NCBI GenBank assembly: GCA_021826065.1 | Contig: JAKADY010000033.1 | Location: forward strand, 1-35,522 | Direction: 5' to 3' | From: Pseudomonadota bacterium | GTDB taxonomy: Bacteria > Pseudomonadota > Gammaproteobacteria > Burkholderiales > Thiobacillaceae | Length of the DNA stretch: 35,522 nt | Shown: one piece after another, positions 28,278 through 35,522 of the stretch | Numbering within the stretch: position 1 is the first letter of the stretch | Layout: every line of letters begins with the position of its first letter | Position numbers and translations under genes: made by a program | The notes under the pieces: generated by a model | What the model saw: the letters and a program-made list of their open reading frames with translations, nothing else | The model's database searches: none | What the model was told of the DNA's origin: nothing

Positions 28278-28300
28278 GCCGGGAATCCGCCGTTCCCGGC
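28278..28300. terminator. Hairpin directly after ppiD
   Basis: GCCGGGAA (28278-28285) and TTCCCGGC (28293-28300) form a perfect 8-bp stem with a 7-nt loop starting right after the stop codon. No T tract follows. Confidence 0.5.
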
Positions 28301-28360
28301 GCGAGTCGGGAAAACGCATTCGAGCCCACAGTCGGAATTCAGGGCATTATGTTGAATTTC

Positions 28361-28389
28361 CTGGATTCCGGCCTTCGCCGGAATGACGG
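28361..28389. repeat. REP-like palindromic repeat (ATTCCGGC-CTTC-GCCGGAAT)
   Basis: An 8-bp perfect stem at 28365-28372 and 28377-28384, with a CTTC loop, within CTGGATTCCGGCCTTCGCC and followed by GACGG. This wording is typical of dispersed palindromic repeats in many proteobacterial genomes. It lies between convergent ppiD and fabI. Confidence 0.6.
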
Positions 28390-28450
28390 TCAGGGGTATG
28401 TGGCATGTTTCCCCGACAGTCCTCCGTTTTCAGCAGCCACACGATTACCG

Positions 28451-28467
28451 GTGGCGCGCAGCGCCAC
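28451..28467. terminator. Short hairpin downstream of fabI
   Basis: GTGGCGC (28451-28457), GCA loop, GCGCCAC (28461-28467). On the minus strand it lies 16 nt after the fabI stop. There is no U tract. Confidence 0.4.
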
Positions 28468-28482
28468 CACAAACCGACTTCC

Positions 28483-29274
28483 TCAGTCATCCACCGCCAG
28501 CCCGGCGGTGCTGTTGAAGCCGGCGTCGACATAGGTGATCTCGCCGGTGATGCCGGAGGCGAGGTCGGAGAGGAGGAAGGCCGCCGTGTTGCCGACCTCC
28601 TCGATGGTGACGTTGCGCCGCAGTGGCGAGTGTTTCTCACCCCAGGCCAGGAGCTTGTTGAAGTCGGCGATGCCGGAGGCGGCCAGGGTCTTGATCGGGC
28701 CGGCGGACAGGCCGTTGACGCGGATGCCGCGCGGGCCCAGGCTGGCGGCCAGGTAGTAGACGGAGGACTCCAGGCTCGCCTTGGCCAGACCCATGACGTT
28801 GTAGTGCGGCACCGAGCGCACGGCGCCGAGGTAGGTGAGGGTGAGCAGCGCCGCCCGCCGACCCAGCATCATCGGCAGGCCCGCCTTGGCCAGCGCGGTG
28901 AAGGAGTAGCTGGAGATGTCGTGGGCGATGCGGAAGTATTCGCGGTTGACGCTGTCCAGATAGTCGCCGGCCAGGGCCTGTTTGGGGACGAAGGCGATGG
29001 AGTGGACGATGCCGTCGAGACCGTCCCAGTGCTTGCCCAGGTCCTGGAACAGCCGCTCGATCTGCTCGTCGCTGGAGACGTCGCAGTCGAAGCACAGCTC
29101 GGAGCCGAAGTCCTTGCGCGCGAACTCGATGACACGATCGCGCGCGCGCTCGCCCTGATAGCTGAAGGCGAGCTCAGCCCCTTCACGGCGGCAGGCCTGG
29201 GCAATGCCGTAGGCGATGGAGCGGTTGCTGATGAGGCCGGTGATGAGGATCTTTTTGCCGGCGAGAAAACCCAT
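28483..29274 (-). CDS. fabI: Enoyl-[acyl-carrier-protein] reductase (NADH)
   Basis: A 263-residue SDR enzyme that reduces the trans-2 double bond in the last step of each fatty-acid elongation cycle. The atypical FabI nucleotide motif [13 protein letters not shown] (13-25) is present. The catalytic residues Y148 and Y158 with K165 ([19 protein letters not shown]) match the E. coli triad with a +2 shift. ATG at 29274 is preceded by AGGGG. The frame continues open far upstream, but that part is antisense to the ABC binding-protein gene and not real. It converges with ppiD. Confidence 0.97.
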   Translation of the reverse strand: MGFLAGKKILITGLISNRSIAYGIAQACRREGAELAFSYQGERARDRVIEFARKDFGSELCFDCDVSSDEQIERLFQDLGKHWDGLDGIVHSIAFVPKQALAGDYLDSVNREYFRIAHDISSYSFTALAKAGLPMMLGRRAALLTLTYLGAVRSVPHYNVMGLAKASLESSVYYLAASLGPRGIRVNGLSAGPIKTLAASGIADFNKLLAWGEKHSPLRRNVTIEEVGNTAAFLLSDLASGITGEITYVDAGFNSTAGLAVDD

Positions 29275-29305
29275 GGACAGTCCCCTGCTCGTTGATGATG
29301 TGCGC

Positions 29306-29311
29306 ATTATA
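29306..29311 (-). promoter_or_regulatory. fabI -10 box
   Basis: On the minus strand TATAAT lies 32 nt from the fabI start, preceded by a poor -35. This gives an expected leader of about 25 nt. The 75-nt gap must also hold the promoter of the divergent ABC operon, which is not clear. Confidence 0.5.
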
Positions 29312-29349
29312 CCGTGACGGCATGCGGGGCCTTTTATACACTGGCAGGC

Positions 29350-31503
29350 ATGCGCGCCTGGATCGTGCTGCTGACCCTGCTGCTGGCCGCCTGTGGCGGG
29401 CCGCTCAACAACCCCTATGCGCCGGACGAGGCCGCCCAAAACGTGCTTTTCTCCAACTTCGGCCCCGACCGGCCCAAGCACCTGGACCCGGCGCGCTCCT
29501 ACAGCGAGAACGAGATCGTCTTCACCGGCCAGATCTACGAGCCGCCGCTGCAGTACCACTACCTGCGCCGGCCCTATGTGCTGGAGCCGCTCACCGCGGC
29601 GGAGATGCCGCGGGTGCGCTACTATGACGCCAGCGGGCGCGAGCTGCCTTCTGACGCGCCAGCCGAGGCGATCGCCTACACCACCTACGACATCCGCATC
29701 AAACCGGGCATCCGCTATCAGCCGCATCCCTGTTTTGCCCTGGATGCGCAGGGGCGTCCGCGTTACGTGCCGATCGCCCCGGCCGAGCTCGAGCGTGTGC
29801 GCCGGCTCGCTGACTTCCGCGAGACGGGCAGCCGCGAGCTCGTCGCCGCCGATTACGTCTACCAGATCAAGCGTCTGGCCAATCCGCGCCTCAACTCGCC
29901 CATCTACGGGCTGATGAGCGAGTACATCGTCGGCCTTAAGGAATACGGCCAGCGTCTGGAGGCGGTGGTCAAGGACCTGCCGCGCGAGGCCTATGTCGAT
30001 CTGGAGCGCTACCCCCTGGCGGGCGCGCAGGTGATTGACCGCTATACCTATCGCATCACCATTCGCGGTAAATACCCCCAGTTCATCTACTGGCTGGCCA
30101 TGCCCTTCTTCGCGCCGGTGCCGCCGGAGGCGGAGCGCTTCTACAGCCAGCCCGGCATGGCGGAACGCAATCTCACCCTGGACTGGCAGCCGGTGGGCAC
30201 AGGGCCGTTCTATCTCGCCGAGAACGACCCCAACCGGGTCATGATCCTGCGCCGCAACCCCCACTATCACGACGATTTCTATCCGGCCGAGGGCGAGCCG
30301 GGCGACGCCGAGGCGGGGCTCACGCGCGATGCGGGCCGGCGCCTGCCGCTCCTCGACGCGGCGGTCTACACCCTGGAGAAGGAGGACATCCCGGAGTGGG
30401 CCAAATTCCTGCAGGGGTATTACGATGCCTCCGGCATCACCTCGGACACCTTCGACCAGGCCATCCGCATCGGCCCGGACGGCCGGCCGGACCTGAGCCC
30501 GGAGATGCGCGCGCGCGACATCCGCTTGAGCACCGCCGTGCGCACCTCGATCTGGTACGTGGGCTTCAACATGCTCGATCCCGTGGTCGGCGGCACCAGT
30601 GAACGCGCCCGCAAGCTGCGCCAGGCCCTGTCCATCGCCCTGGACTACGAGGAGTTCATCTCCATCTTCCTCAATGGACGCGGCATCCCGGCGCAGGGAC
30701 CGCTGCCGCCCGGCATTTTCGGCCATCGCGAGGGTGAGGCGGGCATCAATCCGGTGGTCTACCGCTGGCAGGGGGGGCGGGCCGTGCGCCGCGATCTCAC
30801 GGAGGCGCGGCGGCTGCTCGCCGAGGCGGGCTACCCCGACGGACGCGAGGCGGCAAGCGGCCGGCCGCTCACCCTGTTCTTCGACACCATGGCGAGCGGC
30901 CCCGAGGCCAAGAGTCGGCTCGACTGGTATCGCAAGCAGTTCGCCAAGCTGGGTATCCAGCTCGTGATCCGTGCGACCGACTACAACCGCTTCCAGGACA
31001 AGATGCGCAAGGGCAATGCGCAGATCTTCGAGTGGGGGTGGAATGCCGACTACCCCGACCCGGAGAACTTCCTGTTCCTCCTCTACGGCCCCAATCGCAA
31101 GGCCGGGACCAACGGGGAGAATGCGGCCAATTACGCGAACCCCGAGTACGATCGGCTGTTCCGGCAGATGAAGGACATGGACAACGGCCCCGAGCGCCAG
31201 CGTGTCATCGACGCCATGGTGGACATCCTGCGTCACGACGCCCCCTGGGTCTTTGCCTACCATCCGCAGAGCTATGGGCTGCGGCATGCCTGGGTGGCCA
31301 ATGTGAAGCCCAATCTGATGGCCAACAACACGCTCAAATACCGCAGCGTCGAGCCGGCGCTACGAGTGGCCTATCAGGCGCATTGGAACCGGCCGGTGTG
31401 GTGGCCGCTGGGGGTGATGTTGATCGTCGCGGCGGCGGCGATGGTCCCGGCGGTCCTGGCCTATCGCCGGCGCCTGTCGGCCACTGCGAAGGACCGGGCA
31501 TGA
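29350..31503 (+). CDS. Family 5 oligopeptide-type ABC transporter substrate-binding lipoprotein
   Basis: A 717-residue solute-binding protein of the DppA/OppA/YejA superfamily (SBP_bac_5). ATG 29350 starts a lipoprotein signal with lipobox L12-A-A-C15; a GTG at 29314 would put extra residues before it. Family hallmarks include [22 protein letters not shown] near the N-terminus, TGPFYL and the late [19 protein letters not shown]. It is longer than most relatives (about 500-600) and ends with an extra hydrophobic helix (about 685-703, [22 protein letters not shown]) and a basic tail. It could therefore be anchored in the inner membrane at both ends. The stop overlaps the permease ATG in ATGA. 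The ligand is probably peptides, which is inference. Confidence 0.9.
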   Translation: MRAWIVLLTLLLAACGGPLNNPYAPDEAAQNVLFSNFGPDRPKHLDPARSYSENEIVFTGQIYEPPLQYHYLRRPYVLEPLTAAEMPRVRYYDASGRELPSDAPAEAIAYTTYDIRIKPGIRYQPHPCFALDAQGRPRYVPIAPAELERVRRLADFRETGSRELVAADYVYQIKRLANPRLNSPIYGLMSEYIVGLKEYGQRLEAVVKDLPREAYVDLERYPLAGAQVIDRYTYRITIRGKYPQFIYWLAMPFFAPVPPEAERFYSQPGMAERNLTLDWQPVGTGPFYLAENDPNRVMILRRNPHYHDDFYPAEGEPGDAEAGLTRDAGRRLPLLDAAVYTLEKEDIPEWAKFLQGYYDASGITSDTFDQAIRIGPDGRPDLSPEMRARDIRLSTAVRTSIWYVGFNMLDPVVGGTSERARKLRQALSIALDYEEFISIFLNGRGIPAQGPLPPGIFGHREGEAGINPVVYRWQGGRAVRRDLTEARRLLAEAGYPDGREAASGRPLTLFFDTMASGPEAKSRLDWYRKQFAKLGIQLVIRATDYNRFQDKMRKGNAQIFEWGWNADYPDPENFLFLLYGPNRKAGTNGENAANYANPEYDRLFRQMKDMDNGPERQRVIDAMVDILRHDAPWVFAYHPQSYGLRHAWVANVKPNLMANNTLKYRSVEPALRVAYQAHWNRPVWWPLGVMLIVAAAAMVPAVLAYRRRLSATAKDRA

Positions 31504-32477
31504 CCGCCTACATCGTTCGCCGCCTCCTCTACGCCATCCCCATCCTGATCGGGGTGAACCTGATCACCTTCGCCCTGTTCTTCATCGTCAACACCCCCGA
31601 TGACATGGCGCGCATCCACCTGGGGGCGAAGCACGTCACCGCGGAGGCCATCGAGCGCTGGAAGCGCGAGCACGGCTATGACAAACCCCTGTTCTACAAC
31701 GGCGAGGCGGCCGGGGTGGCGCGGCTTACCGACACCCTGTTCGTGCAGAAGTCGCTGCGCCTGTTCGTCTTCGATTTCGGCCAGGCCGACGACGGCCGCG
31801 ACATCGGCCGCGAGATCCGCGAGCGCATGTGGCCCAGTCTGGCCATCGCCCTGCCGACCCTGCTCACGGGGCTGGCCGTCTACATCAGCTTCGCCCTGCT
31901 GCTCGTCTTCTTCCGCGCCACCTATCTGGACCTGGCCGGGGTCGTGCTCTGTGTGGTGCTAATGTCCATCTCCGGGCTCTTCTATGTCATCGGCGGCCAG
32001 TATCTGCTGGGCAAGCTGTGGAATCTGGTGCCAATCTCGGGCTATCAGCCGGGTCTCGACGCAGTCAAATTCCTCGTCCTGCCCGTGCTGGTGGGGGTGG
32101 TGTCCGGCATCGGCGAGTCGACCCGCTTCTACCGCACCCTGTTCCTGGAGGAGATGCACAAGGACTACGTGCGCACCGCCCGCGCCAAGGGGCTCGCGGA
32201 GAGCGTGGTGCTGTTCCGTCATGTGCTGGGCAACGCCATGATCCCCATCCTCACCGGGGTGGTGGTGGTGATCCCGCGGCTTTTCCTCGGCAGCCTGATC
32301 GTCGAGTCCTTCTTCGGCATCCCCGGATTGGGCAGTTACACGATCGACGCCATCGCCGCGCAGGATTTCGCCATCGTGCGGGCGATGGTCTTCCTGGGCT
32401 CGGTGCTCTACATCCTGGGTCTGTTGCTCACGGACCTCTCCTACACCCTGGTCGATCCGCGCGTGAGGCTGGAATGA
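31500..32477 (+). CDS. ABC transporter permease, DppB/OppB/YejB type
   Basis: A 325-residue inner-membrane permease with an N-terminal helix ([30 protein letters not shown]), a periplasmic loop and five further helices. The ATPase-coupling EAA loop reads DYVRTARAKGLAESVVLFRHVLGNAMIP. Its ATG overlaps the stop of the binding-protein gene by 4 nt. It ends at TGA 32475-32477, immediately before the MITE-like element. The C-terminal SYTLVDPRVRLE is the normal ending, so the insertion does not truncate it. Confidence 0.95.
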   Translation: MTAYIVRRLLYAIPILIGVNLITFALFFIVNTPDDMARIHLGAKHVTAEAIERWKREHGYDKPLFYNGEAAGVARLTDTLFVQKSLRLFVFDFGQADDGRDIGREIRERMWPSLAIALPTLLTGLAVYISFALLLVFFRATYLDLAGVVLCVVLMSISGLFYVIGGQYLLGKLWNLVPISGYQPGLDAVKFLVLPVLVGVVSGIGESTRFYRTLFLEEMHKDYVRTARAKGLAESVVLFRHVLGNAMIPILTGVVVVIPRLFLGSLIVESFFGIPGLGSYTIDAIAAQDFAIVRAMVFLGSVLYILGLLLTDLSYTLVDPRVRLE

Positions 32478-32719
32478 TCCCCAAAACCTCAGTTGACCGC
32501 TCTATGGGAAGTGGAAGTCAGGTGAAGAACACACAGTTCCATCTGGTTCTGGACGATGGCTCCCGTGGGATGCGACCGCTACGCGCCCGCCTTCGGCCTC
32601 GTGCGCACGCCTGGCTGCGTTGCTCCTCCTTGCAGGGAATGACCCTGCGGCGTCGTCGCGCCTTGCCCGTCGCACGCACAAGCCCGCGTTCGGGCACGTT
32701 CAACTGAGCTTTTGGGGAT
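32477..32719. mobile_element. MITE-like element with 20-bp terminal inverted repeats
   Basis: ATCCCCAAAACCTCAGTTGA (32477-32496) is mirrored by TCAACTGAGCTTTTGGGGAT (32700-32719), with one mismatch in 20. Without the AT dinucleotides at the two outer ends, which look like a 2-bp target duplication, the element is 239 nt (32479-32717). It has no credible protein gene. Inside are hairpins GCAGGG-AATGA-CCCTGC (32632-32648) and GCCCG-CGTT-CGGGC (32682-32695). It separates the first permease stop from the second permease ATG. The family and the mobilising transposase are unknown to me. Confidence 0.8.
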
Positions 32720-34130
32720 GCTGCCCTTCCAACCGGTCGTGCTGTGGAGCGACGCGCTGCTGTTCCTGCTGCTGGCGGCGGTGCTCGCCTTCGTCCGGCA
32801 CGTGCGTCGGAACGACCACCTGCGCGAACCGTGGCGGCGGGTGGCGGGAAGCCGTCTGGGCATGGCCTCGGCGGTGATCCTCGCCGCCTATGCCCTGATC
32901 GGCCTGCTCGATTCGCTGCACTACCGTCCGCAACTACCCATCCAGCCGGGTCAGCCGGTGCAGTATGCGGCCGAGGTGTTGTCGGTGTTCGATGCCCTGG
33001 CCGAGCCGCTGCGCACACGGGTGGAGGAGACCTATTCGGCGCCCTTCGCCACCCATCTCTTCGTGAAGAAGAATCTCACCCAGGACGACGGCCGGGTGGT
33101 GCGCGACTATCCGCGGCTCAAGTATGGCGGTGCCCACCTGCAAGACCCCGCGCAGCGAACTGCGGACATCGCCACACGTGCCCTGCGGGGGGCGGGCTGG
33201 GGCCTCGCGGCCGCGGTGCTCGCCTGGGGTGTGGCGGTCTTGTGGCTCGGCCGTCGCCGTGAGATCGGGGTGATGGCGGCCGGACGCGCGCTGTTGCACG
33301 ACCCGGCGCTCGGGGGCGTGCGCAGCGCCCTCTTCACCCTGGGCCTGCTGCTGCTCGCCACCGGCGCCGTGGCGGCGCTGGCCGGCCACTACCACGTCCT
33401 CGGCACGGACAAGGTGGGGCAGGACGTCCTCTATCTCGCCCTGAAGAGCATACGCACGGGGTTGCTGATCGGCACCCTGACCACCCTGATCCTGCTGCCG
33501 CTGGCCCTGTCTTTGGGGGTGGCGGCGGGCTATTTCGGCGGGCGCACGGACGACGTGATCCAATACGTCTACACGACGCTCAACTCCATCCCCGGCGTGC
33601 TGCTCATCGCCGCGGCTGTGTTGGTGGCCCAGGTCTACATCGAGTCGAACCCGGAGTTGTACGACACGGCGGCGGCCCGCTCCGACCTGAGGCTGGTCTT
33701 TCTCTGCGGCATCCTGGGCATCACCAGTTGGACCGGGTTGGCGCGGCTGCTGCGCGGCGAGACCCTCAAGCTGCGCGAGCTGGAGTATATCCAGGCGGCG
33801 CGCGCCTTCGGCGTGTCGCACCTGGGCATCCTGGGCCGCCACATCCTGCCCAACGTCTCGCACCTGATCCTGATCACCCTGGTCATCGACTTCTCCGGCC
33901 TGGTCCTGGCCGAGGCGGTGTTGTCTTACGTCGGCGTCGGGGTGGACCCGGTGATGGCCAGTTGGGGCAACATGATCAACGGCGCGCGGCTGGAACTGGC
34001 GCGCGAACCCGTGGTGTGGTGGCAGCTGGCGGCGGCCTTCCTGTTCATGTTCGCGCTGGTGCTGGCGGCCAATCTCTTCGCCGACAGCGTCCGCACGGCC
34101 TTCGATCCGCGCAGCGCGGGGCAGCGGTGA
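32718..34130 (+). CDS. ABC transporter permease, DppC/OppC/YejE type, N-terminally extended
   Basis: A 470-residue permease, clearly longer than the usual 300 or so. The standard permease core starts with the family motif HVLGTDKVGQDVLYLALKSIRTGL (about 229-252). The coupling loop is LEYIQAARAFGVSHLGILGRHILPN. An extra N-terminal region of about 200 residues holds two or three more helices and a soluble stretch. ATG 32718 uses the AT at the right edge of the MITE-like element, and no Shine-Dalgarno lies at the usual distance. Before the insertion the start would have overlapped the upstream stop (ATGATG), with GAGG upstream. Translation may now be reduced. Confidence 0.92.
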   Translation: MLPFQPVVLWSDALLFLLLAAVLAFVRHVRRNDHLREPWRRVAGSRLGMASAVILAAYALIGLLDSLHYRPQLPIQPGQPVQYAAEVLSVFDALAEPLRTRVEETYSAPFATHLFVKKNLTQDDGRVVRDYPRLKYGGAHLQDPAQRTADIATRALRGAGWGLAAAVLAWGVAVLWLGRRREIGVMAAGRALLHDPALGGVRSALFTLGLLLLATGAVAALAGHYHVLGTDKVGQDVLYLALKSIRTGLLIGTLTTLILLPLALSLGVAAGYFGGRTDDVIQYVYTTLNSIPGVLLIAAAVLVAQVYIESNPELYDTAAARSDLRLVFLCGILGITSWTGLARLLRGETLKLRELEYIQAARAFGVSHLGILGRHILPNVSHLILITLVIDFSGLVLAEAVLSYVGVGVDPVMASWGNMINGARLELAREPVVWWQLAAAFLFMFALVLAANLFADSVRTAFDPRSAGQR

Positions 34131-34140
34131 GGGGACGCGG

Positions 34141-35522
34141 TTGAAGGGGCTGCGGCTCACGGGGCTACGCCTGGAGATCGAGACCCAGGGGCGGACCCTG
34201 GTGCCGGTCGACGGCCTGTCGCTTACGGTCGGGCCGCGTGAGTGTGTGGCGCTGCTGGGCGAGTCGGGTAGCGGCAAGTCGCTCACCGCGCTCGCCCTCA
34301 TGCGCCTGTTGCCCGAGGGCATCCGCGTGGCGGCGGGCGAGGCCTGGCTGGGCGAGACCAATCTCTTCGCGCTGCCGGAGCGGGAGATGCGCGCCGTGCG
34401 CGGCGGCCGGCTGGCCATGGTCTTCCAGGAGCCCATGCTGAGCTTGAACCCGGTCATGCGCGTCGGACGGCAGATCGCCGAGGCGTTGGGCGCGCACCGC
34501 GGGCTCAGCGGGGCCGCGGCCCGCGCCGAGGTCGAGCGGCTGCTGCAGGCCGTGGGGCTCGATGCGCGGTTGGCGGCGAGCTACCCCTTCCAGCTCTCGG
34601 GCGGCCAGCGCCAGCGGGTCCTGATCGCCACCATGCTGGCCGGTGAGCCCGAGCTGCTCATCGCCGACGAGCCCACCACCGCGCTCGACGTCACCGTGCA
34701 GGCGCAGATCCTGCGGCTGCTCAAGCGGCTGACGGCAGAGCATGAGATGGGGCTCTTGCTCATCACCCACGACCTGGACGTGGCGCGCGACATGGCCGAC
34801 CGGGTGGCCGTCATCTATGCCGGCGAGCTGGTCGAATGGGCCAGCCGCGCGCAGCTCTTCAGCGCGCCGGGGCACCCCTACACCCAGGCGCTGTTGCGGG
34901 TCATGCCTGCGCTCGATCGGCGCGGCGATGCACTGCAACACCTGCCCGGTACGGTACCGGCGTTGGGAACACCACTGCCGGGCTGCCGCTTCGCCCCCCG
35001 CTGCCCCAGCGCCTGGGCACGCTGTCATGCCGAGGCCCCCGCCCTGCATGGCTTGGGCGTCGGCCACCAGGTGCGTTGTCATCTGGCCGCACAGCCGGAG
35101 GCCGCGGCCAGCGTGCGGACGGGGCCGACCCCCACTGGGGCAGCGGTCGTCCCGGCGCCAGGGCAGCCCATACTGGAGATCGACGGCCTCAAGGTCCACT
35201 TTCCGCTGCGCAAAGGCTTGATCAAACGCACCGTCGGCTGGGTCCGGGCCGTCGATGGGGTCAGTCTGCGGCTTGCCCAGGCCGAGACCCTGGCCCTAGT
35301 GGGCGAATCCGGCTGCGGCAAGACGACCCTGGCGCGCGCCGTCCTGCGGCTGATCGAGCCCACGGCAGGACAGGTGCGGCTCGACGGGGTTGATCTCGCC
35401 GCGCTGTCGGGCGAGGCCCTGCGCCGGATGCGGGCGAGGATGCAGATCGTCTTCCAGGACCCATACGCCTCGCTCAACCCCCGCATGCGGGTGGGCGAGA
35501 TCATCGAGGAGGTCCTGGTGGC
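34141..35522 (+). CDS. Fused double ABC ATPase, YejF/DppDF type (3' truncated by window)
   Basis: At least 460 residues, open at the right edge. The first ATPase domain has Walker A G40-E-S-G-S-G-K-S47, Q-loop FQEPMLSLNP, signature LSGGQRQRV and Walker B LLIADEPTTALD. It is followed by the oligopeptide-type linker with PGCRFAPRCPSAWARC. The second domain has Walker A G388-E-S-G-C-G-K-T395 and FQDPYASLNPRM; its signature lies beyond the window. The start is TTG 34141, six bases after GAGGGG and 10 nt after the second permease stop; no ATG fits. It energises the importer encoded by the three genes before it. Confidence 0.93.
   Translation, partial: MKGLRLTGLRLEIETQGRTLVPVDGLSLTVGPRECVALLGESGSGKSLTALALMRLLPEGIRVAAGEAWLGETNLFALPEREMRAVRGGRLAMVFQEPMLSLNPVMRVGRQIAEALGAHRGLSGAAARAEVERLLQAVGLDARLAASYPFQLSGGQRQRVLIATMLAGEPELLIADEPTTALDVTVQAQILRLLKRLTAEHEMGLLLITHDLDVARDMADRVAVIYAGELVEWASRAQLFSAPGHPYTQALLRVMPALDRRGDALQHLPGTVPALGTPLPGCRFAPRCPSAWARCHAEAPALHGLGVGHQVRCHLAAQPEAAASVRTGPTPTGAAVVPAPGQPILEIDGLKVHFPLRKGLIKRTVGWVRAVDGVSLRLAQAETLALVGESGCGKTTLARAVLRLIEPTAGQVRLDGVDLAALSGEALRRMRARMQIVFQDPYASLNPRMRVGEIIEEVLV

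Noticed and set aside
29275-31287. Long minus-strand reading frame continuous with fabI
   Set aside because: It is antisense to the ABC binding-protein gene, rich in His/Arg/Gly shadow composition, and FabI is complete from 29274 with its own ribosome site.
32518-33018. Minus-strand reading frame crossing the MITE-like element and the start of the second permease
   Set aside because: Arg/Pro-rich low-complexity product without similarity; the part inside the element could be translated in other copies, but nothing supports a gene.

Overview
This is GC-rich chromosomal DNA, most likely from a gammaproteobacterium of the Chromatiales / Ectothiorhodospira-like type. Four things point there. The block tRNA-Leu, tig, clpP, clpX, lon, hupB, tRNA-Val, tRNA-Asp, ppiD, fabI follows the gammaproteobacterial order. 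An Arg-type elongation factor P sits beside its rhamnosyltransferase EarP. There is a three-gene squalene (hopanoid) set, hpnC-hpnD-hpnE. Accessory genes of the exosortase/PEP-CTERM type are also present. The order-level assignment is inference; no rRNA is present to settle it.

Layout. 1-120: tail of an IS481-like transposase and probably the right end of its IS. 120-937: two small heat-shock proteins in tandem. 938-1115: palindromic intergenic repeats. 1116-1682 (-): exported DUF3365-type haem protein with one CxxCH. 1959-3212: membrane-fusion protein without a pump next to it. 3287-3748: Bcp-type peroxiredoxin. 3783-5189: PIN-PhoH ATPase. 5423-7111: EpsD-family lipoprotein and a CPBP membrane protease. 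7167-10604: dnaE. 10605-10975: non-coding, with a strong terminator and a candidate small RNA of about 87 nt. 10976-11881: GYF / pentapeptide-repeat membrane protein. 11890-12675: SpoU-type RNA methyltransferase. 12730-14476 (-): earP-efp. 14530-15885: radA. 15907-16650 (-): SDR protein. 16747-19868 (-): hpnC-hpnD-hpnE. 19941-29274: the protein quality-control block ending with convergent fabI. 29350 to the window end: an oligopeptide-type ABC importer operon (binding protein, two permeases, fused double ATPase), cut by the window edge.

How the genes work together. The central block is a proteostasis cluster: trigger factor folds nascent chains, ClpXP and Lon degrade, PpiD folds exported proteins, and a sigma32-like promoter precedes lon. 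EarP attaches rhamnose to Arg32 of the neighbouring EF-P. HpnC, HpnD and HpnE convert farnesyl diphosphate to squalene; the cyclase must lie elsewhere.

Most unusual observations. (1) A 239-bp MITE-like element with 20-bp near-perfect inverted ends lies exactly between the stop codon of the first permease and the start codon of the second, flanked by AT on both sides. Removing it restores a classic stop/start overlap. (2) An orphan small-RNA candidate after dnaE carries a CU-rich, anti-Shine-Dalgarno-like linker. (3) An IS end appears to supply the A of the ATG of the first hsp20 gene. (4) An EpsD / CPBP-protease pair sits apart from any exosortase. No CRISPR array, phage or obvious defence system was seen.
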